Assembly (NCBI GenBank): GCA_016801885.1
Contig: CM028889.1
Coordinates: 13,083,001 to 13,147,000, forward strand
Origin: Toxotes chatareus
Lineage: Eukaryota; Chordata; Actinopteri; Toxotidae
Direction: 5' to 3'
Length of the DNA: 64,000 nt
This document shows positions 24,101 to 44,949 of this stretch, in pieces. A model generated the notes under the pieces. The model searched no databases and was not told the origin of the DNA. It was given only the letters and a program-made list of their open reading frames with translations. Position 1 is the first letter of the stretch, and each line of letters begins with the position of its first letter. Position numbers and translations under genes: made by a program.

Positions 24101-26435
24101 ACCTGGGCGAAGCCTGCAGACTTTCTTAAATTGCTTTATGAAGAAGTCACTGTTTTGAGCCAATCTTTCACCAATACTGCAAGGTAACTGCAACCTCTGT
24201 ATGTCCAATATTATCGCCAACAGCTAAGAAACGTACACTGGTTGAGAACAAACCTTTGATTTACCAGCCAAGAGGCTAAGGGCTCACCTGAAAAGGCAGG
24301 TCAATGTTGCCATTTCCAATCTGATTGACATTGGGCAGTGAGCCTCCATAGTACTGTCCACGATTCTGCCCTAGTTGCAAATACTGGGTCTTCTGTAACT
24401 GCAACTGTGCAAAGTAAAATTGCATGAAAGCATGAGTGAATGACTGATCTGATTCACAAAAAAAGTGACGCTAAAAATGAATGATGCCTGCCAGTCCACA
24501 GAAGTGAAATGAACGATTAATGAATCCATTAAATGACAGATGAAATATGATGAGACAGGCAGATGAGGCTGTTTCATGAACAATCAAAGGGCAGACAACA
24601 TCTTTTCATAGCAAACAAAAATCACATCAGTTGATGTGAATGACACCAGACTGACAGCTGGTGTAATTACAATCAGACTATTACATCAGCCACACGTCTT
24701 AATACAAAAATCCGACACAAAAGCCATGTATGTTATTACAAAAACACTGTGATGGAAGGTCTCCTATATCGATAATGAACTGCAGTGAGACTGACCTGAA
24801 CAAATGCAATGGACTGATGTTTGGGTGATAACACAAAGAAATCTGGCAGGGACCACAAATCTGAGAAGTTTAATTTAATTCTTCTCCATGCAGTAAATGA
24901 CAGTACAGCTCAGGTTGACACCGACGCAGCATGTGGTAAATGGGCATCATTTCCAGCAATAGGGCCGACAATTAGCCCAAACATTTCCTGGCATTGAGAT
25001 GTTCCTTCTTTTGTGGTAAATTGAACTGAACCAATTACTTGATTAACGGAAAGACTGAAAATTGGCAACAGTTTTGAGAACTGAGTGATTGTGTCAGTTA
25101 TCTAAGTAAAAGATTCTAATGGGCATCTTTCACAATTTTCTAATACTTTACAGAGTAAACTAGGGTTGCAACTGAATTATTTAAATGATCAATTAATCTG
25201 TAGATAGACAACTTATGACAATGTGTCTGAGCCCAAAGTGATATCTAAAAATCGCTTGTTTTGTCCAACCAATGGTCAAAACTCCATTTACAATCATATA
25301 AAGCAGAATAAAACAGCAAACACTTTAGAACCTGGAACCAGTGTCAAAATGTTTGGCATTTTTGCCTAAAAAGGTACTTCAATGATTAATTAATGATCAA
25401 ACTCATTATTTTCTGTCAAAGGATTAACTGACTAATCAATTAATGGTTTCAGCTCTAAACTAAACAGATGCTTGGGATCATTATCAGCAGGTTAATCAAT
25501 AATAAAAGCTGGAACAACTAGTCGATCAGTCAACTGACAGAAAAATAATTGGTGGGTATTTGGAGTGGAGTGTTGGTCAACAAGAAAATTGAATACATCG
25601 TGTGGGAAAGTCTGAAGCGCAATTTTCTGACAATTTAAAACATAATGGTTAGTTGCAGCCCTGGTGGTTCACTCAACTGTTTACCATTGCTGCAAAAAAG
25701 TTGTCAAAGTTACCCTGACTTAACGTAAATGTAACCTAACTAAACTGTTAGAGACAGTATAACAGAAATGTGTGTCCCGTACAGCTGACCGTTTTCCACA
25801 AGTCTACTGTTTGCTTATTGTTAACAAATAGCTAACAGGGTACCGAGTTAATGTAACGCTTAACGTTAAGCTAATAGTGGCTTATGAACGGAGAGGGAAA
25901 AATGGTTATAGCGTCTGATCTCTCTTAGAGATCCTATTTAAGTTTCTAGCAGCTGACTTTCCTAACATGTTATTATCCAAAGATTTACACGTCAGCCGAT
26001 ATGTTTGCTAATGACATGTCAGGTTCTTAAACCAGCCACAGATAAAAGCACAGGTGCACATTATTCAGACTAGATGAGCTAGTTAACGCTGCACACGTTG
26101 TACCCTGAATAAGGCCAGGGTGTTATTTACAGGCAGAGTGAATACATGATTTTGTGTTGTTGCACCGGTGCAGCTAACATTGAGGATGTCAATATTAACT
26201 TTAGCTATTTTAGCATCCCAACGTCCAGATTTATATCCGCAGCGTTCGTTAGCTGCAAAAAAACAGCGATGCAACAAAATGTAAACAGCCGTGGGTGTGA
26301 GGGTCTTACCCGTGCAGCTCTGGTGATGTTCAGGTCTTTCATCACTTCTTCAAACGCAGCAGTCTCCTCCGCCTGTTTCTGATTATGCAAAGCGATTTTT
26401 TCGCTAAATTTGCGAGGATTGTTAGAGGACGCCAT
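15125..26435 (-). CDS. crtc1: CREB-regulated transcription coactivator 1
   Basis: Coactivator that binds CREB bZIP and shuttles to the nucleus when dephosphorylated after cAMP or calcium signals. Exons, 5' to 3' on the minus strand: 26310-26435, 24288-24404, 23635-23760, 23382-23443, 23006-23100, 22400-22485, 22271-22314, 21594-21817, 20096-20247, 19690-19935, 19020-19106, 16763-16849, 16488-16662, 15125-15336; 612 aa (human about 634). The start is the ATG of MASSNNPRKF, the conserved N-terminal CREB-binding region. SIK-type phosphosites are conserved: GGSLPNV (S64), RTNSDSALHQS (serine equivalent to human S151) and GGSLPDL (about S242). A Gln/Ser/Pro-rich middle follows, and the C-terminal transactivation domain (last about 70 aa) ends in FRMDRL. 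Whole-length resemblance, with VLLLTVPG and TLNYTQAAMMGLTG, points to CRTC1 rather than CRTC2/3. Which teleost paralogue (a or b) cannot be told. The intron after exon 3 is AT-AC. Confidence 0.95.
20527..20897. mobile_element. Non-autonomous hAT-like repeat, copy 1 (crtc1 intron)
   Basis: Begins GGGCTGCAACTAATGATTA and ends TGACTAATTGTTTCAGCTAT, so the ends form an imperfect inverted repeat. The interior has the ATTAATC-rich and TCAGAAAATGGTGAAAAA blocks typical of a very common teleost MITE family. No reading frame. It sits in the crtc1 intron 20248-21593. The superfamily call is from memory of the family's appearance. Confidence 0.5.
23444..23634 (-). other. crtc1: U12-type AT-AC intron of crtc1
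   Basis: The 191-nt intron between crtc1 exons 3 and 4 has no usable GT at its 5' end. It begins ATATCCTTT, an exact match to the minor-spliceosome AT-AC 5' splice site. It carries CCTTAACT at 23452-23459, matching the U12 branch-site consensus, with the branch A at 23454, about 10 nt from the 3' end, and it ends in AC. Splicing here gives HGRQ-IDSCPY, in phase 0 and aligned with the human HGRQADSCPY junction. No GT-AG alternative keeps this alignment. Confidence 0.9.
25163..25460. mobile_element. hAT-like repeat, copy 2 (crtc1 intron 1)
   Basis: Runs from AGGGTTGCAACTGAATTATT to CAATTAATGGTTTCAGCTC, with the same inverted ends and interior layout as the copy at 20527. It lies in crtc1 intron 1 (24405-26309), immediately left of copy 3. 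Confidence 0.5.
25505..25665. mobile_element. hAT-like repeat, copy 3, opposite orientation
   Basis: Shorter copy reading AGCTGGAACAACTAGTCGAT to GGTTAGTTGCAGCCCTGG, the reverse orientation of copies 1 and 2. Only about 45 bp separates it from copy 2, so the two form an inverted pair within crtc1 intron 1. Confidence 0.45.
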
Positions 26436-29400
26436 CTTTCCCTCTTCTTCTCAATGGAAATACGCACCACCCCGTGGCCTCGTGGTGTCGTCATCACGCA
26501 CGGTCAGCTTGTCTGTTATGTTGCCTTTTGCTTCTGCAGCTGTTGCCAGTAACCCAGGGGCTGAAGCTGGGCGAGTCTCCAGTGAAATAGGATCAACATG
26601 ACTGGATTCACCCCCTGACGATACCCGGGGCAAATATTTATTCTTGGCCCCCACTATACATGGCAGTTGTATTATTTCCTGAGGCATCCAGAAACAAGCT
26701 AGTATTCTGGAGCAGAAACGATCCATTGATAAATCAGTTATTTCATTGACAGAAAATGAAATGACAACAATTTTGAGAACTGATTAATTGTTTAAGCAAA
26801 AAATGTCAAAAACATTAGTGGTACCAACTTCTCATATGTTAAAATGGCACTGTTGCAGAGCCTGGAACACCCTGGTGTTCTGTTATTTAATGTACATACC
26901 ATATAACTGTAAACACTCCTGTTTTGATTTGGGACAGGGGCCTTAGTTGCATGTCATACATCTCTCTTTCTGTCCCCATATGTACTGTCTATCTCTCACC
27001 CCATCAACATCTAATTAAGGCAAAATGCCAAAAAAGATCTTTAAAAAATTGCAAAGCCAAAATCTGATTCCTAAAGCAGTACCAGTGTAGCTAATGTTGT
27101 TTGGTTGTAAAAAAGGAATGAAGGACGTATAAAATCCTTGAATGTGTTTGGTGGGGAGGATGAGTGACAAATGGGACAAAAATCCATGTACTGTACATAT
27201 ATCTCATGGGCAAAAGGAATTTCCTAAAGAATAATAAATACAACTATGTCTGATGTCTATGCTACAATTGCTGCTGTAATTTGTCATACAGTAACAGTAA
27301 TTAACAGCTGTAGACTGTAAGCTGTTAAATTACTGTACCAACTTGATGTATTATATGAATACTAAATCCTCAAAGTTACTATCAGTCCTCATAAGTTTAA
27401 GCTTGGGGTTGCAACACAACTGGCACAAAAAGTGAGTAGTAAATCAACAGAAAATGACCTTTTAATTTTAATAACTAATAACTTTCTATAACTAGTATAA
27501 CTAAATCTTTTTTTTTTTTTCAACTAAATTTGGTTTCCAGCTTCTCAGTCGTGATGATTCGATTCTTTTCTCTGTTTCATATTTTAAATTGAACATCTTT
27601 TGGATTTTTAGACTTCAACTTAGCATTTGGGAATTGACAGGCATTTTTCACCATTTTCAAGTATTTTACAGACCAAACAATTAGTGAAGGATGTAACCAG
27701 ATTCACTGATAATGAAAATAATTGTCATTAATTTTTCTCATTAGGTAAAACTGCACAGTACTTTTAAGCATCTCTGGGAATGTGTGGACATAAACATCCC
27801 AACTTTTATGATGTAAGGCAGTGCTTCAGTTGGTGTGCTGTGGAAATCATCCTATCAAAATAGAAAAAAACAAAAAGCTCCTGAAGGGTATTTTTAAAAC
27901 ATGATATATCTTTAATAAAGGATGCACATAAAGCCAAACAAATGTCTACATTCCCCTTAGACTACAGCAGTTTCCTTTATATTACACTTCAACAATATAA
28001 TGTGCTTTTACTGGTACAAATCAAACAAGACAAGACACACTAAGGCAAACAGGAGACAGTCTTAAGGTGGACACTCCTTGCCATCATATAGATCAGTGGT
28101 TCTCAACCTTTTCGAGTCATGACCCCCAGAATGATAAGGTTAGCATTGGGACTCACAACATCCCCATGCAAACTCAGTGATCACGTGGAAACTGTCTGCA
28201 CCCTCTTTGTCACATCTCACAACCCCCCAGCTTGAGAACCACTCATACAGATGGTCACGTTTAAAAAGAAATAAAAAAAAAACTTTAAGCTTGCTTCATC
28301 CTACACACATTAAGTACATTGATAATTTCAGCAGCAGAATCAGATGTCTAATGTCTCACTGCTCTGAAAAGTGCAGCAATGAAGTCAAACAAAAACACGA
28401 GCCAGTATCAGCCGTGACAAAAGAATAGTTAGAGCATGTTTCCCAAGTAAATTAGAGATTTGTGCAGGTTTGAGCAACAGCTCAGAAGTTAAATCTTCAC
28501 TTTTTTAAATGCGATGTTAAATGTTACTGTGTTAATGAAGTTTATGGACAAAAGTATGTACTGAATGCAGCATGTAGCACTTGGTTAACATAAAAAGCAG
28601 CTGCACACACTGACATTCTCATGGACACATACATTAATGATTTATGTAGCTGCCTTAAGAGGTCCACAATGGTATGTCTAGGGGGAGGAAGCTGAGGAAG
28701 CATGAGGACAGTAGCAATTAACAACAAACAAAAAAAACATTAACATCATAATGTGGATAACTGATTCAAAGTTGAGACATCCAATACTAAAAGCGTTTAT
28801 AGTGCTAACAGTGTTTATTTGTGCAATCAAGTCTGTGCATTGTGGTTTGTTGAATTAGTACATTTGAGGAAACATAAAAACAGTAAGATTTCCAGTTATC
28901 TTGGTTGTTTAAATAATAAAACAACAAATCAAAAAAAAAAATCACAACTGTACAATCAAAATGTCTAAGAATATAAAGTTGAGTCTCTTAACACCTTTGC
29001 ACAGCAAATTTTGACTCCAGACTTTCATTCAAAAATGAGATTTTGTAAGTCACACTTAGTCTGATAAAATGATGGGACAAAATCATAGAGCCTATTTGTG
29101 CTGTCTACAACTTAAGACCTTCATTGGTAAAACTGTAACACTTTTACAAATTTAATTATTAATAATTTTGTGCTAACAAATACATTTTGCTAATGGTATT
29201 TTGGAAGAAAAGGGACTATATATCTTTTCATTTCATTTGCCAATGATGTTGTTTTCCAAATGGTTAAGTGTACAATAATCAAAGATTGATCATATATTAT
29301 AAAAAAAGATGGATTATATAGTCATGACTAACTGAAAATCAGACTGGCAATAATATACCAATCAATCCATTATTGAATTCAATCGGGAAGTTACTCTGAA

Positions 29401-29769
29401 CATCACCTTGCTAAAAGCTTTGTAAATACTGACAAACTGTCAAAACCTTTGTTGTTACTTAATAGTTTCTGTATCATAAACATAAACATGTCCCAAAGTA
29501 AAAACCGTTTAGAGTTTTCAAATTACAATTTGTTCAACAAACGTCTGCCTTTTGATTAGACACATCTTACCCAGAAACAGGATAAAAAATAATACACAAT
29601 TCTGTGCAATGCTGCTTAGTAGGTGTCAGGTCATTCTCACAAAGAAACACACACACACTAACACATACACACATAAAAATAGCTTACATTATGTTCACAC
29701 CTTGTGTTGACTCAATGGTCGGCAGAAAGAGCACATGGAATAAAACCTTCACAGTCACAGGTCAGACAG
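26436..29769. other. crtc1 upstream region and klhl26 downstream region
   Basis: No convincing coding exon. The right part probably includes the klhl26 3' UTR (an AATAAA candidate on the minus strand near 28811-28816). The left part holds the crtc1 5' UTR and promoter just above 26435. Decayed hAT-like fragments are seen near 26725-26800 and 27530-27745, and a well-defined MITE at 28094-28244. Confidence 0.4.
28094..28244. mobile_element. hAT-type MITE with 15-bp inverted ends and 8-bp target duplication
   Basis: A 151-bp element starting CAGTGGTTCTCAACC and ending CTTGAGAACCACTC, a near-perfect terminal inverted repeat of the kind seen in hAT elements. The flanks are atatagat (28086-28093) and atacagat (28245-28252), an 8-bp target-site duplication with one mismatch, the length expected for hAT. 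The interior has the MITE-typical phrase about CATGACCCCC and no coding capacity. Confidence 0.75.
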
Positions 29770-32700
29770 TTAGCGTTGTGTGGTGTTTTGTGGAAGTATA
29801 ATCGGTGTACAAGCGATGCCTGCAAAAGATTCTGGGAAATGCAAATCCCTCTCCCACTCATCTGTCTCCGTGTTATACACCTGCACGATGCTTGTGACGT
29901 TGTTCAGGTGCCAGTTGTAGCCTCCAACGATGTAGATCTTCCTGTCCAATAAGCAGCAGCCTGCCTCAGACTGCCCTGCTCTCATGGGACTGACAGTGGT
30001 CCACTGGTCGCTCTCTGGAACGTAATACTCGACAGCCAGCACATCAAAACAGCGGTCCACATGGTCCATGCGACCGCCCAGAGCATAAACCCGATCCCTG
30101 GTGCTGATCATGGCATGCAGTACTCTGGGTTCATTCATGGGAGCTCTAAAGTCCCACTGGTCTGATGCCGGGTCATAGCAGTGAAGAGTTTTCTTGTCAT
30201 CCAGCGAGACGCCATAACCCCCTGAGATATACAGCTTTTCTCCACAGGGAGTCCCTGCATGACCCCAAATCCTTCGTTTTAATGGTTCCACATATGTCCA
30301 CTCGTTCTTCTTTGGGCAGTAACACTCCACAGATGACAGACTGCCAGATCGATTGCGCCCTCCGGTGGCATACAGCTGTCCATGTAGCACGCTCAGCTGA
30401 AACTGAATACGGGCCTCCTGCATGGGTTGGATACGTAGCCACTGGCTCAAGTGTGGGTCGTACCGGAAACAGCTGTCCACTGCGCCCTCGCCGCTGCGGT
30501 ACTGTAAGTGCTGTCCACCAACAACATACACAAAGTTGTCAAGAACGGCAACGCAAGCATGGCTGCAGCCCGTCTCCATCTCTGTCAGCTCTTTGAACTG
30601 GCGGGAAGTGATGTCAGGGAGATAGTACACCTTGGTGCTCACTGTGCGGTCGTTGTCAGTGTACGGCGTGCCACCGAATGTGATGAGTGACATGACGTCA
30701 GAACGAATGAGTGTCCGCGAGGACTGCATCTCATGCTGTCGGAAGGGAAGGATCTGGTAATTGAAGGCCTCGAGGAGATACTGGCGGCACAGCACATCCT
30801 CCACCATGATGTCCACCGTCTGAACACTATCCACCAGCTCTGAGGAGCGCATGAGTGGGAAACGGACATGGCAGAGAACGCTGCTGGCAGTAGCCCGGCG
30901 AGACTCGTCATACTGGAGCCACCTGATGGCAGCATGGAAGAGATCGATCTCACTACAGTTCTTGAGTTTGTTGCTCTGCAGGAAGAAGACAAGGCGCTCC
31001 ATGGGAATGTGCAGAAAGTCCTCCTCCTCAGCGATTTGGAGGAAGTGACGAAAGGTGAAGGCATCCACTGACTCCTTGAGGGAAGACAGGCTGAAGGTGG
31101 TGGCCATCTGGCCAATGTGCAGGCAGGTCTCCACGCTCATCGCTGACTTGAGGAACTCCTCACAGAGCTCCACGACTGGGACCATCTGAAGAAACACAGC
31201 TGCTCCGAGCACATCTTGAATACAGTCCAGGTCTAATGTGACTTCTGCACTGTAGGCAAAGTCGATAATATGTTTCAGCCCACGGGCAGACAAACCCTTC
31301 AGCTCAATGGTATCTTGATTTGACTCCCTCATGCCTCCGGTAAACATTGCTCTGAAACATAAGAACAAGTCAGTAAAAAACCATGACATTTTACAATTCC
31401 ATTTCCTCTGAATGAAGGGAACTATCTTCTGTAACTTTTTAAGAACAATTGCATGACATGGAAAGGTTTTTGTCATTCAGCATTATTGTTTTGTTTAAGG
31501 TCTGTTTAAGATCTAACTTATGTTTAATAATTTATTATTTTAAAACGTTCTGACCTTCCATGTCTGGAATACATCTTTCCATAATTTATAATCAGCAGGA
31601 ACTCTGTAAGGTGTGAGGTATAATCGCTTAAATCAAGGAAAAAATCAAACACAAGTGAGTGCATGATTTTGCATTTCGTTATGTTTCACATTTCTCCTCC
31701 TCCTTCCTCTCCAAAGTACATTGCTTTAAAAATAGTTGATGTGTGAACTGCTGCTTACTCTAACAGTGCACTCTGTATAAATTGCTCTGGGTAAGAAAAT
31801 CACCTAAGTGCTTCCAGTATAAACTGTAAATGGGCAGCATTTAAAGTCTTATGACTTCACTAACCTGAAGTAATCACTACAGGCAGCCAGCACAGCTTTG
31901 TGGACCTGGAAGCGCTCCTCGTTGATGGCCAGCACGACGTCAAGTAGTTGGCCCTGAGCCCGCAAGACCGACAAGCCCTGAAGGAGGGTGGCACTGTGGC
32001 TTGGGGCTGAGAAAGTACAGCGCAGGGTGCTATTCTTGTTAGCCATACTGGAAGAGAAAAAAGGCCTTGTCACAAGGAGTGAATCAAGGGATCCTGCACC
32101 TTTTTCCAAATAAAAACTACATACTTTTTCCAGTAATTGAATTCTCAAATTAAATTTAATGTAGAATTTTTTTTTTATGTATGCCGCCAAATAGGCTGTA
32201 AAGCTCAATGATATGTAGATATGTAGGGTTTGGTGTTAACTAGAAATGTTATTGCACACAGCAATCTAAGTTGCTACAATCAACCAGGGGGAAGTGAAAT
32301 TAGTGAGAGCGTATCTGCTCACACGAGCATAGCAACATTGCTATGGAGGAGAAAAAACATCACTCTGTGTAGACACCTCATTGCTGGGCACACAAAACAA
32401 AAATTAATCTGCCAGTAAGAAGCATAATTAAAGTAGGTGAGAACAGTACTATCATAGGTGCATATAAACAAAACCTCAGGGTGCAGAACAACGTGGTGGG
32501 TATAAAACCCATTGCGTCGGGTCAGCAAACATTGTAAAAGATAAAGACTGAATTATGACCACAGATAAAAAAAATTTCTGTAAGCGTGTTCATATCTTCC
32601 TAGAAATACTGGCATCAATATAGTTGATCTGTGAACTGCAGCGTACTCTAACGGTGCTCTCTGTTTAAATCCCTGTTGTACTGTGACAACTGCCATGACA

Positions 32701-33537
32701 GTTTTTGTTAGCACATCCTCTAGTGACCTGCCTTGTTAAATAAGATCCAAATGGCATCCAATTACATAACAAGCAGATTACAAATTGCCAAGATGCAATG
32801 ACTGTTTATACCCCAGTTAATGTTCAATGTTCAAATCCAACATTTTGCACATTCAGATCAGTCTGACACCAGGCAGAAATTAGGTCATGAAAATGGGCTA
32901 CAGACTGATGCAATGAAGCATTTAGGTCTGTCTGTGTACAGACCAAACAATACTCGACACTATGGCAGTGTGTCTACCTGAAAGTTCACTTTTCAACTGT
33001 AGCATGTAACATTCAGTGTACAGCTCACCCCTCTACTCCTTTTTTCACATCATACTATGATGACACTTCTACCTCCATTTACTTAAACATACATGGATCC
33101 AAAGTAAGCAAGAGCTTGTACAGGACAGGTAGGAAGCTAAAGGCTTATCAAAGAACTCCCCAACTAAGAGAAATACCGTCAATATATGTTACAACACCTG
33201 TTACAACACAGCAGACTGGGTAATGTGTGTCAACTCCTCTAAATGGACAACTGTTACAGCCCTACTTTGTTTATACAGCTGTTCATCGATTGAAAACGCT
33301 GGCACGAATGCCCGGAGGCCCGGACAGCTCCTCGGTGTTTCCTAGTGTCAAGACGAAGCGCCGTGAGGCTCCAGCGTGCTCAGACTGGGCTGCAGTCCCG
33401 AAGCCGTGGAGGCTCCTAAGGAAGTAAACACCGGGGGAACCAGCCAAACAGCGTTGACACACCATATCATCACGCCGCTTCACTCACCTGTTCTGCGGAT
33501 GCTTCGAAGCAAAATCCCCGCCATCCGACTCCGCCAT
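29770..33537 (-). CDS. klhl26: Kelch-like protein 26 (BTB-BACK-Kelch)
   Basis: Predicted substrate adaptor of a Cullin-3 RING ubiquitin ligase: the BTB domain binds Cul3 and the Kelch propeller binds substrate. Exons on the minus strand: 33488-33537, 31865-32047, 29770-31351; 604 aa (human 615). The start ATG (MAESDGGD) matches the human N-terminus, and a second in-frame ATG lies at the start of exon 2 (MANKNST). The BTB domain spans exons 2-3 (LLDVVLAINEERFQVHKAVL, then YFRAMFTGGM), and BACK follows (FLQIAEEEDFLHIPMERLV). About six Kelch repeats occupy the last 300 residues, each with a double Gly such as VYVVGG, LYATGG, LYISGG, VYALGG and IYIVGG. The protein is close to human KLHL26 throughout. 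It is transcribed in the same direction as crtc1, as in human. Confidence 0.96.
31731..31787. repeat. Local repeat copy A in klhl26 intron 2
   Basis: AATAGTTGATGTGTGAACTG and the following bases to about 31787 recur, with a few changes, at 32618-32675. The two copies are in the same orientation on either side of klhl26 exon 2. Confidence 0.55.
32618..32675. repeat. Local repeat copy B in klhl26 intron 1
   Basis: TATAGTTGATCTGTGAACTG and the following bases match the copy at 31731, including TACTCTAACGGTGCTCTCTG against TACTCTAACAGTGCACTCTG. They may be two fragments of one dispersed repeat or a local duplication. Confidence 0.55.
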
Positions 33538-36203
33538 CTTCTAGCACAGAGCAGCTCGCATAGGGCATTTTCAGGACTGTTACCAGAAGGTCACTAGCAC
33601 GATGGGCCTGTTCATGGTGTTTTAAAAGTGTGGAGACAGCCCGCTATGCAGGCACGGATGGAGATGGAGAGAGCCGTCTGTCCGTGCTGCTGCTGTGGTA
33701 AAGACGGTGATGACCTCTCCTACCGGCTGTTTGCCTCCCGTCCTCCCCCTGTACTGACAGCTTCTGACCACTGGGAGGCGCCACCGCTACATGTCGACAT
33801 CATTTACAGTTTCACATATAGACCACTGGGAGTCGTCCAAAGTATTCGCATTTAGGGCTACAACCAGGGCCGTAGCTAGCTTTTCAAAAGTGTGGGTGGT
33901 GTCCTCTTGGGGTTGTAGTTTGTAGTTTCAGCCTTAGCTACAAATTGAGACATTTAATGTTTGTGTGTTATTACATGTTTTTAATTGAACTCATTTACAT
34001 CAACTTTGCCAACAAAGAATGCTTGAAAGTGGTTACAGTTGGTTACAATAGGCCTCTTTCACAGAGTGTAACTAAAAAAAAACAGCATGTCGTTATTTAA
34101 ACCTTAAATTTATTTCATTGCTCACCTGTGGGTGAGCTCCCTCAATTAATGCTCACCTACAGAACACTGAGAAATTTTACAGCTGTGGCACTAGCAAACC
34201 TCAGTGAATACTGAAAAGTAATATCATGAAATAAATGTAAACAATATCTAATTGAAATAGGCTACTGTTGTTTAATGTCAACATTTTTCAACTTCATTTA
34301 CAGGATTTCTTTTGAAAAAGGTGTCAATCTTCTCCTGCCTTCTTTTCTGCATCTTATGATACTGTGTGACAAAAAGAGAGTGGTAAGCTTGATAGTGTCA
34401 TGGGTCTGACAGTACTGTGAGACTGATAAAGTTTGCTTAGTTGCACTAACACGTCCACAAAAACAATACTTAGGCTTCAAATGAGCCACTTTTGGGTGGC
34501 TATGTGAACCATGAAGCTAGCTAGTTCCTGCACCCTCAGCAGCTAAACGATAAATAAAAACAGCAAGAGAGGCGGTACTTAAGGCAGAAAAGCTAATCAT
34601 CAGCCGGTCACAGTTTGTGCAAAACTGCAGAAAAAGTGTGGGTGTTGAACCCTCTCACCGGTAAAAGTGTGGGTGTTAAAACACCCACATCCCCCAAGGG
34701 TGCGACGCCCATGGCTGCAACTATTGATTACTTTCATTTTCGATTAAATTCAAGTCCTGACATGTGAGAAACTGGAACCAGATCATTTTTTTTGGCATTT
34801 TTGCTTGAAAAAAAATGACAAAAAAATTTAATCGATTTGCAAAATAGTTGCCGTTTTATTCTCTTTCAACTCACGAATCAATTAATCATTACAGCACCGT
34901 TCAGATCCTTTGCAAGCACCAATACACAGTGGTGAAGAGTAACTAAGAACATTCACTTAAGCACAAGTTTGAAGTACTTGTACTCTACATGAGTATTTCA
35001 TGTTTTACTGCTTTATACTTCTTCTTCACTACATTTCAGAATCAAATGTACCTTTCAGCTCATTATATCTATTTGAGAACTTCAGATACTTTTAAGATTC
35101 AGATTAATAATAAGAAATATAATCAACAAATAAATCCTGGTTTTTATTATTACAGAAAAGATACTTCCCAGTAGTATACAGTATAAACACACACACACAC
35201 ACACACATAAAATATGTCCATACCAAACCAGACCTACACGTACAAATTCCAGGCATAAATATTCTAATAAATGTTGATAAAATAAGCTCTGGAAACTTAA
35301 GTCCACTTGTGTGGAAGATACATGTCCTCTGTGTATTTATACACTGTATACACTCACTGACAAAACACTGTAGTATCATTTGATAGTATTTTAACCACAC
35401 ATCATGTTTATCAGATGATAGGCCACCGTCTGTGGTCTGTGATTTTGATATTGATGTGGTGAGAGATAAAATACGCAACACAACAGAGGGACATTCATAC
35501 TGACTTCACTCTCCTCAAGCGGGCCACAACCAAACAATACAAGGGAAGGGGTAAACAAAACCTTTTTTTTTTCTTAGAACTTAAAGTGCAGTGTGGTGAA
35601 AACTGAAGTAAGGCTGTCATCACTTCTGATGAATCAACATGGCATGTTCTAGTTTTAACAAGGTAGATCGAAACACCACGTCTTTGGCTATGAATAATCT
35701 AGGTTTTTACCTTGCCTGAAGTACGTTTTTGAAAGGTCATTCTCTTTTTGTTGTGACCACTTCCTGTCACATGTTCTCTTCTGTTCTCTTCTTGCTGCAG
35801 CCGTTACATCCCATGCTTTTTTTTTTGTCAGTCTCAGGTTTCATTTCACACTGACCAACAATTTTGTTTATCTGATCATTGTTTAAAGTGTTATGGTTTT
35901 ATTACATTTGATCAAATTTTATAGTTTTGCAATGAATAAGATTTAGAGGCCACACTGTTGACCATGTTGAAATAAATTGTTGAACATTGATCTTAAAATG
36001 TTACTGGCAAAATTGAAAAACATGCAAATGTCAAACAGGAAAAACTACATTCTCCATAACAAGATGCTTTTGCAAATATGTTATTGTCCAAAAAGATACA
36101 ACTCTTAAAACAAGAAATGCATTCATCACGTCTTTAGAAGTGAACAAATGTGTAAACCCTTGGTGCAACTTTGTGTTATGAGGCAATAAAGTCTGCACTT
36201 ACA
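33538..36203. other. Intergenic region between klhl26 and il12rb1
   Basis: The klhl26 promoter side (about 33270-33730) is visibly richer in CpG than its surroundings. From about 33860 to 34716 there is a non-coding stretch starting GGGCCGTAGCTAGC and ending with two GTGTGGGTGTT segments, which looks like an old DNA-transposon derivative, but I could not prove its ends. A hAT-like copy follows at about 34711-34900, and a (CA)n run at 35191-35209. An AATAAA on the minus strand at 35898-35903 could end il12rb1. No coding exon seen. Confidence 0.4.

Positions 36204-44949
<8,746 letters not shown>

Noticed and set aside
30165..31115. Overlapping open frames on both strands across klhl26 exon 3
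   Set aside because: Shadows of the long conserved Kelch exon in other frames.
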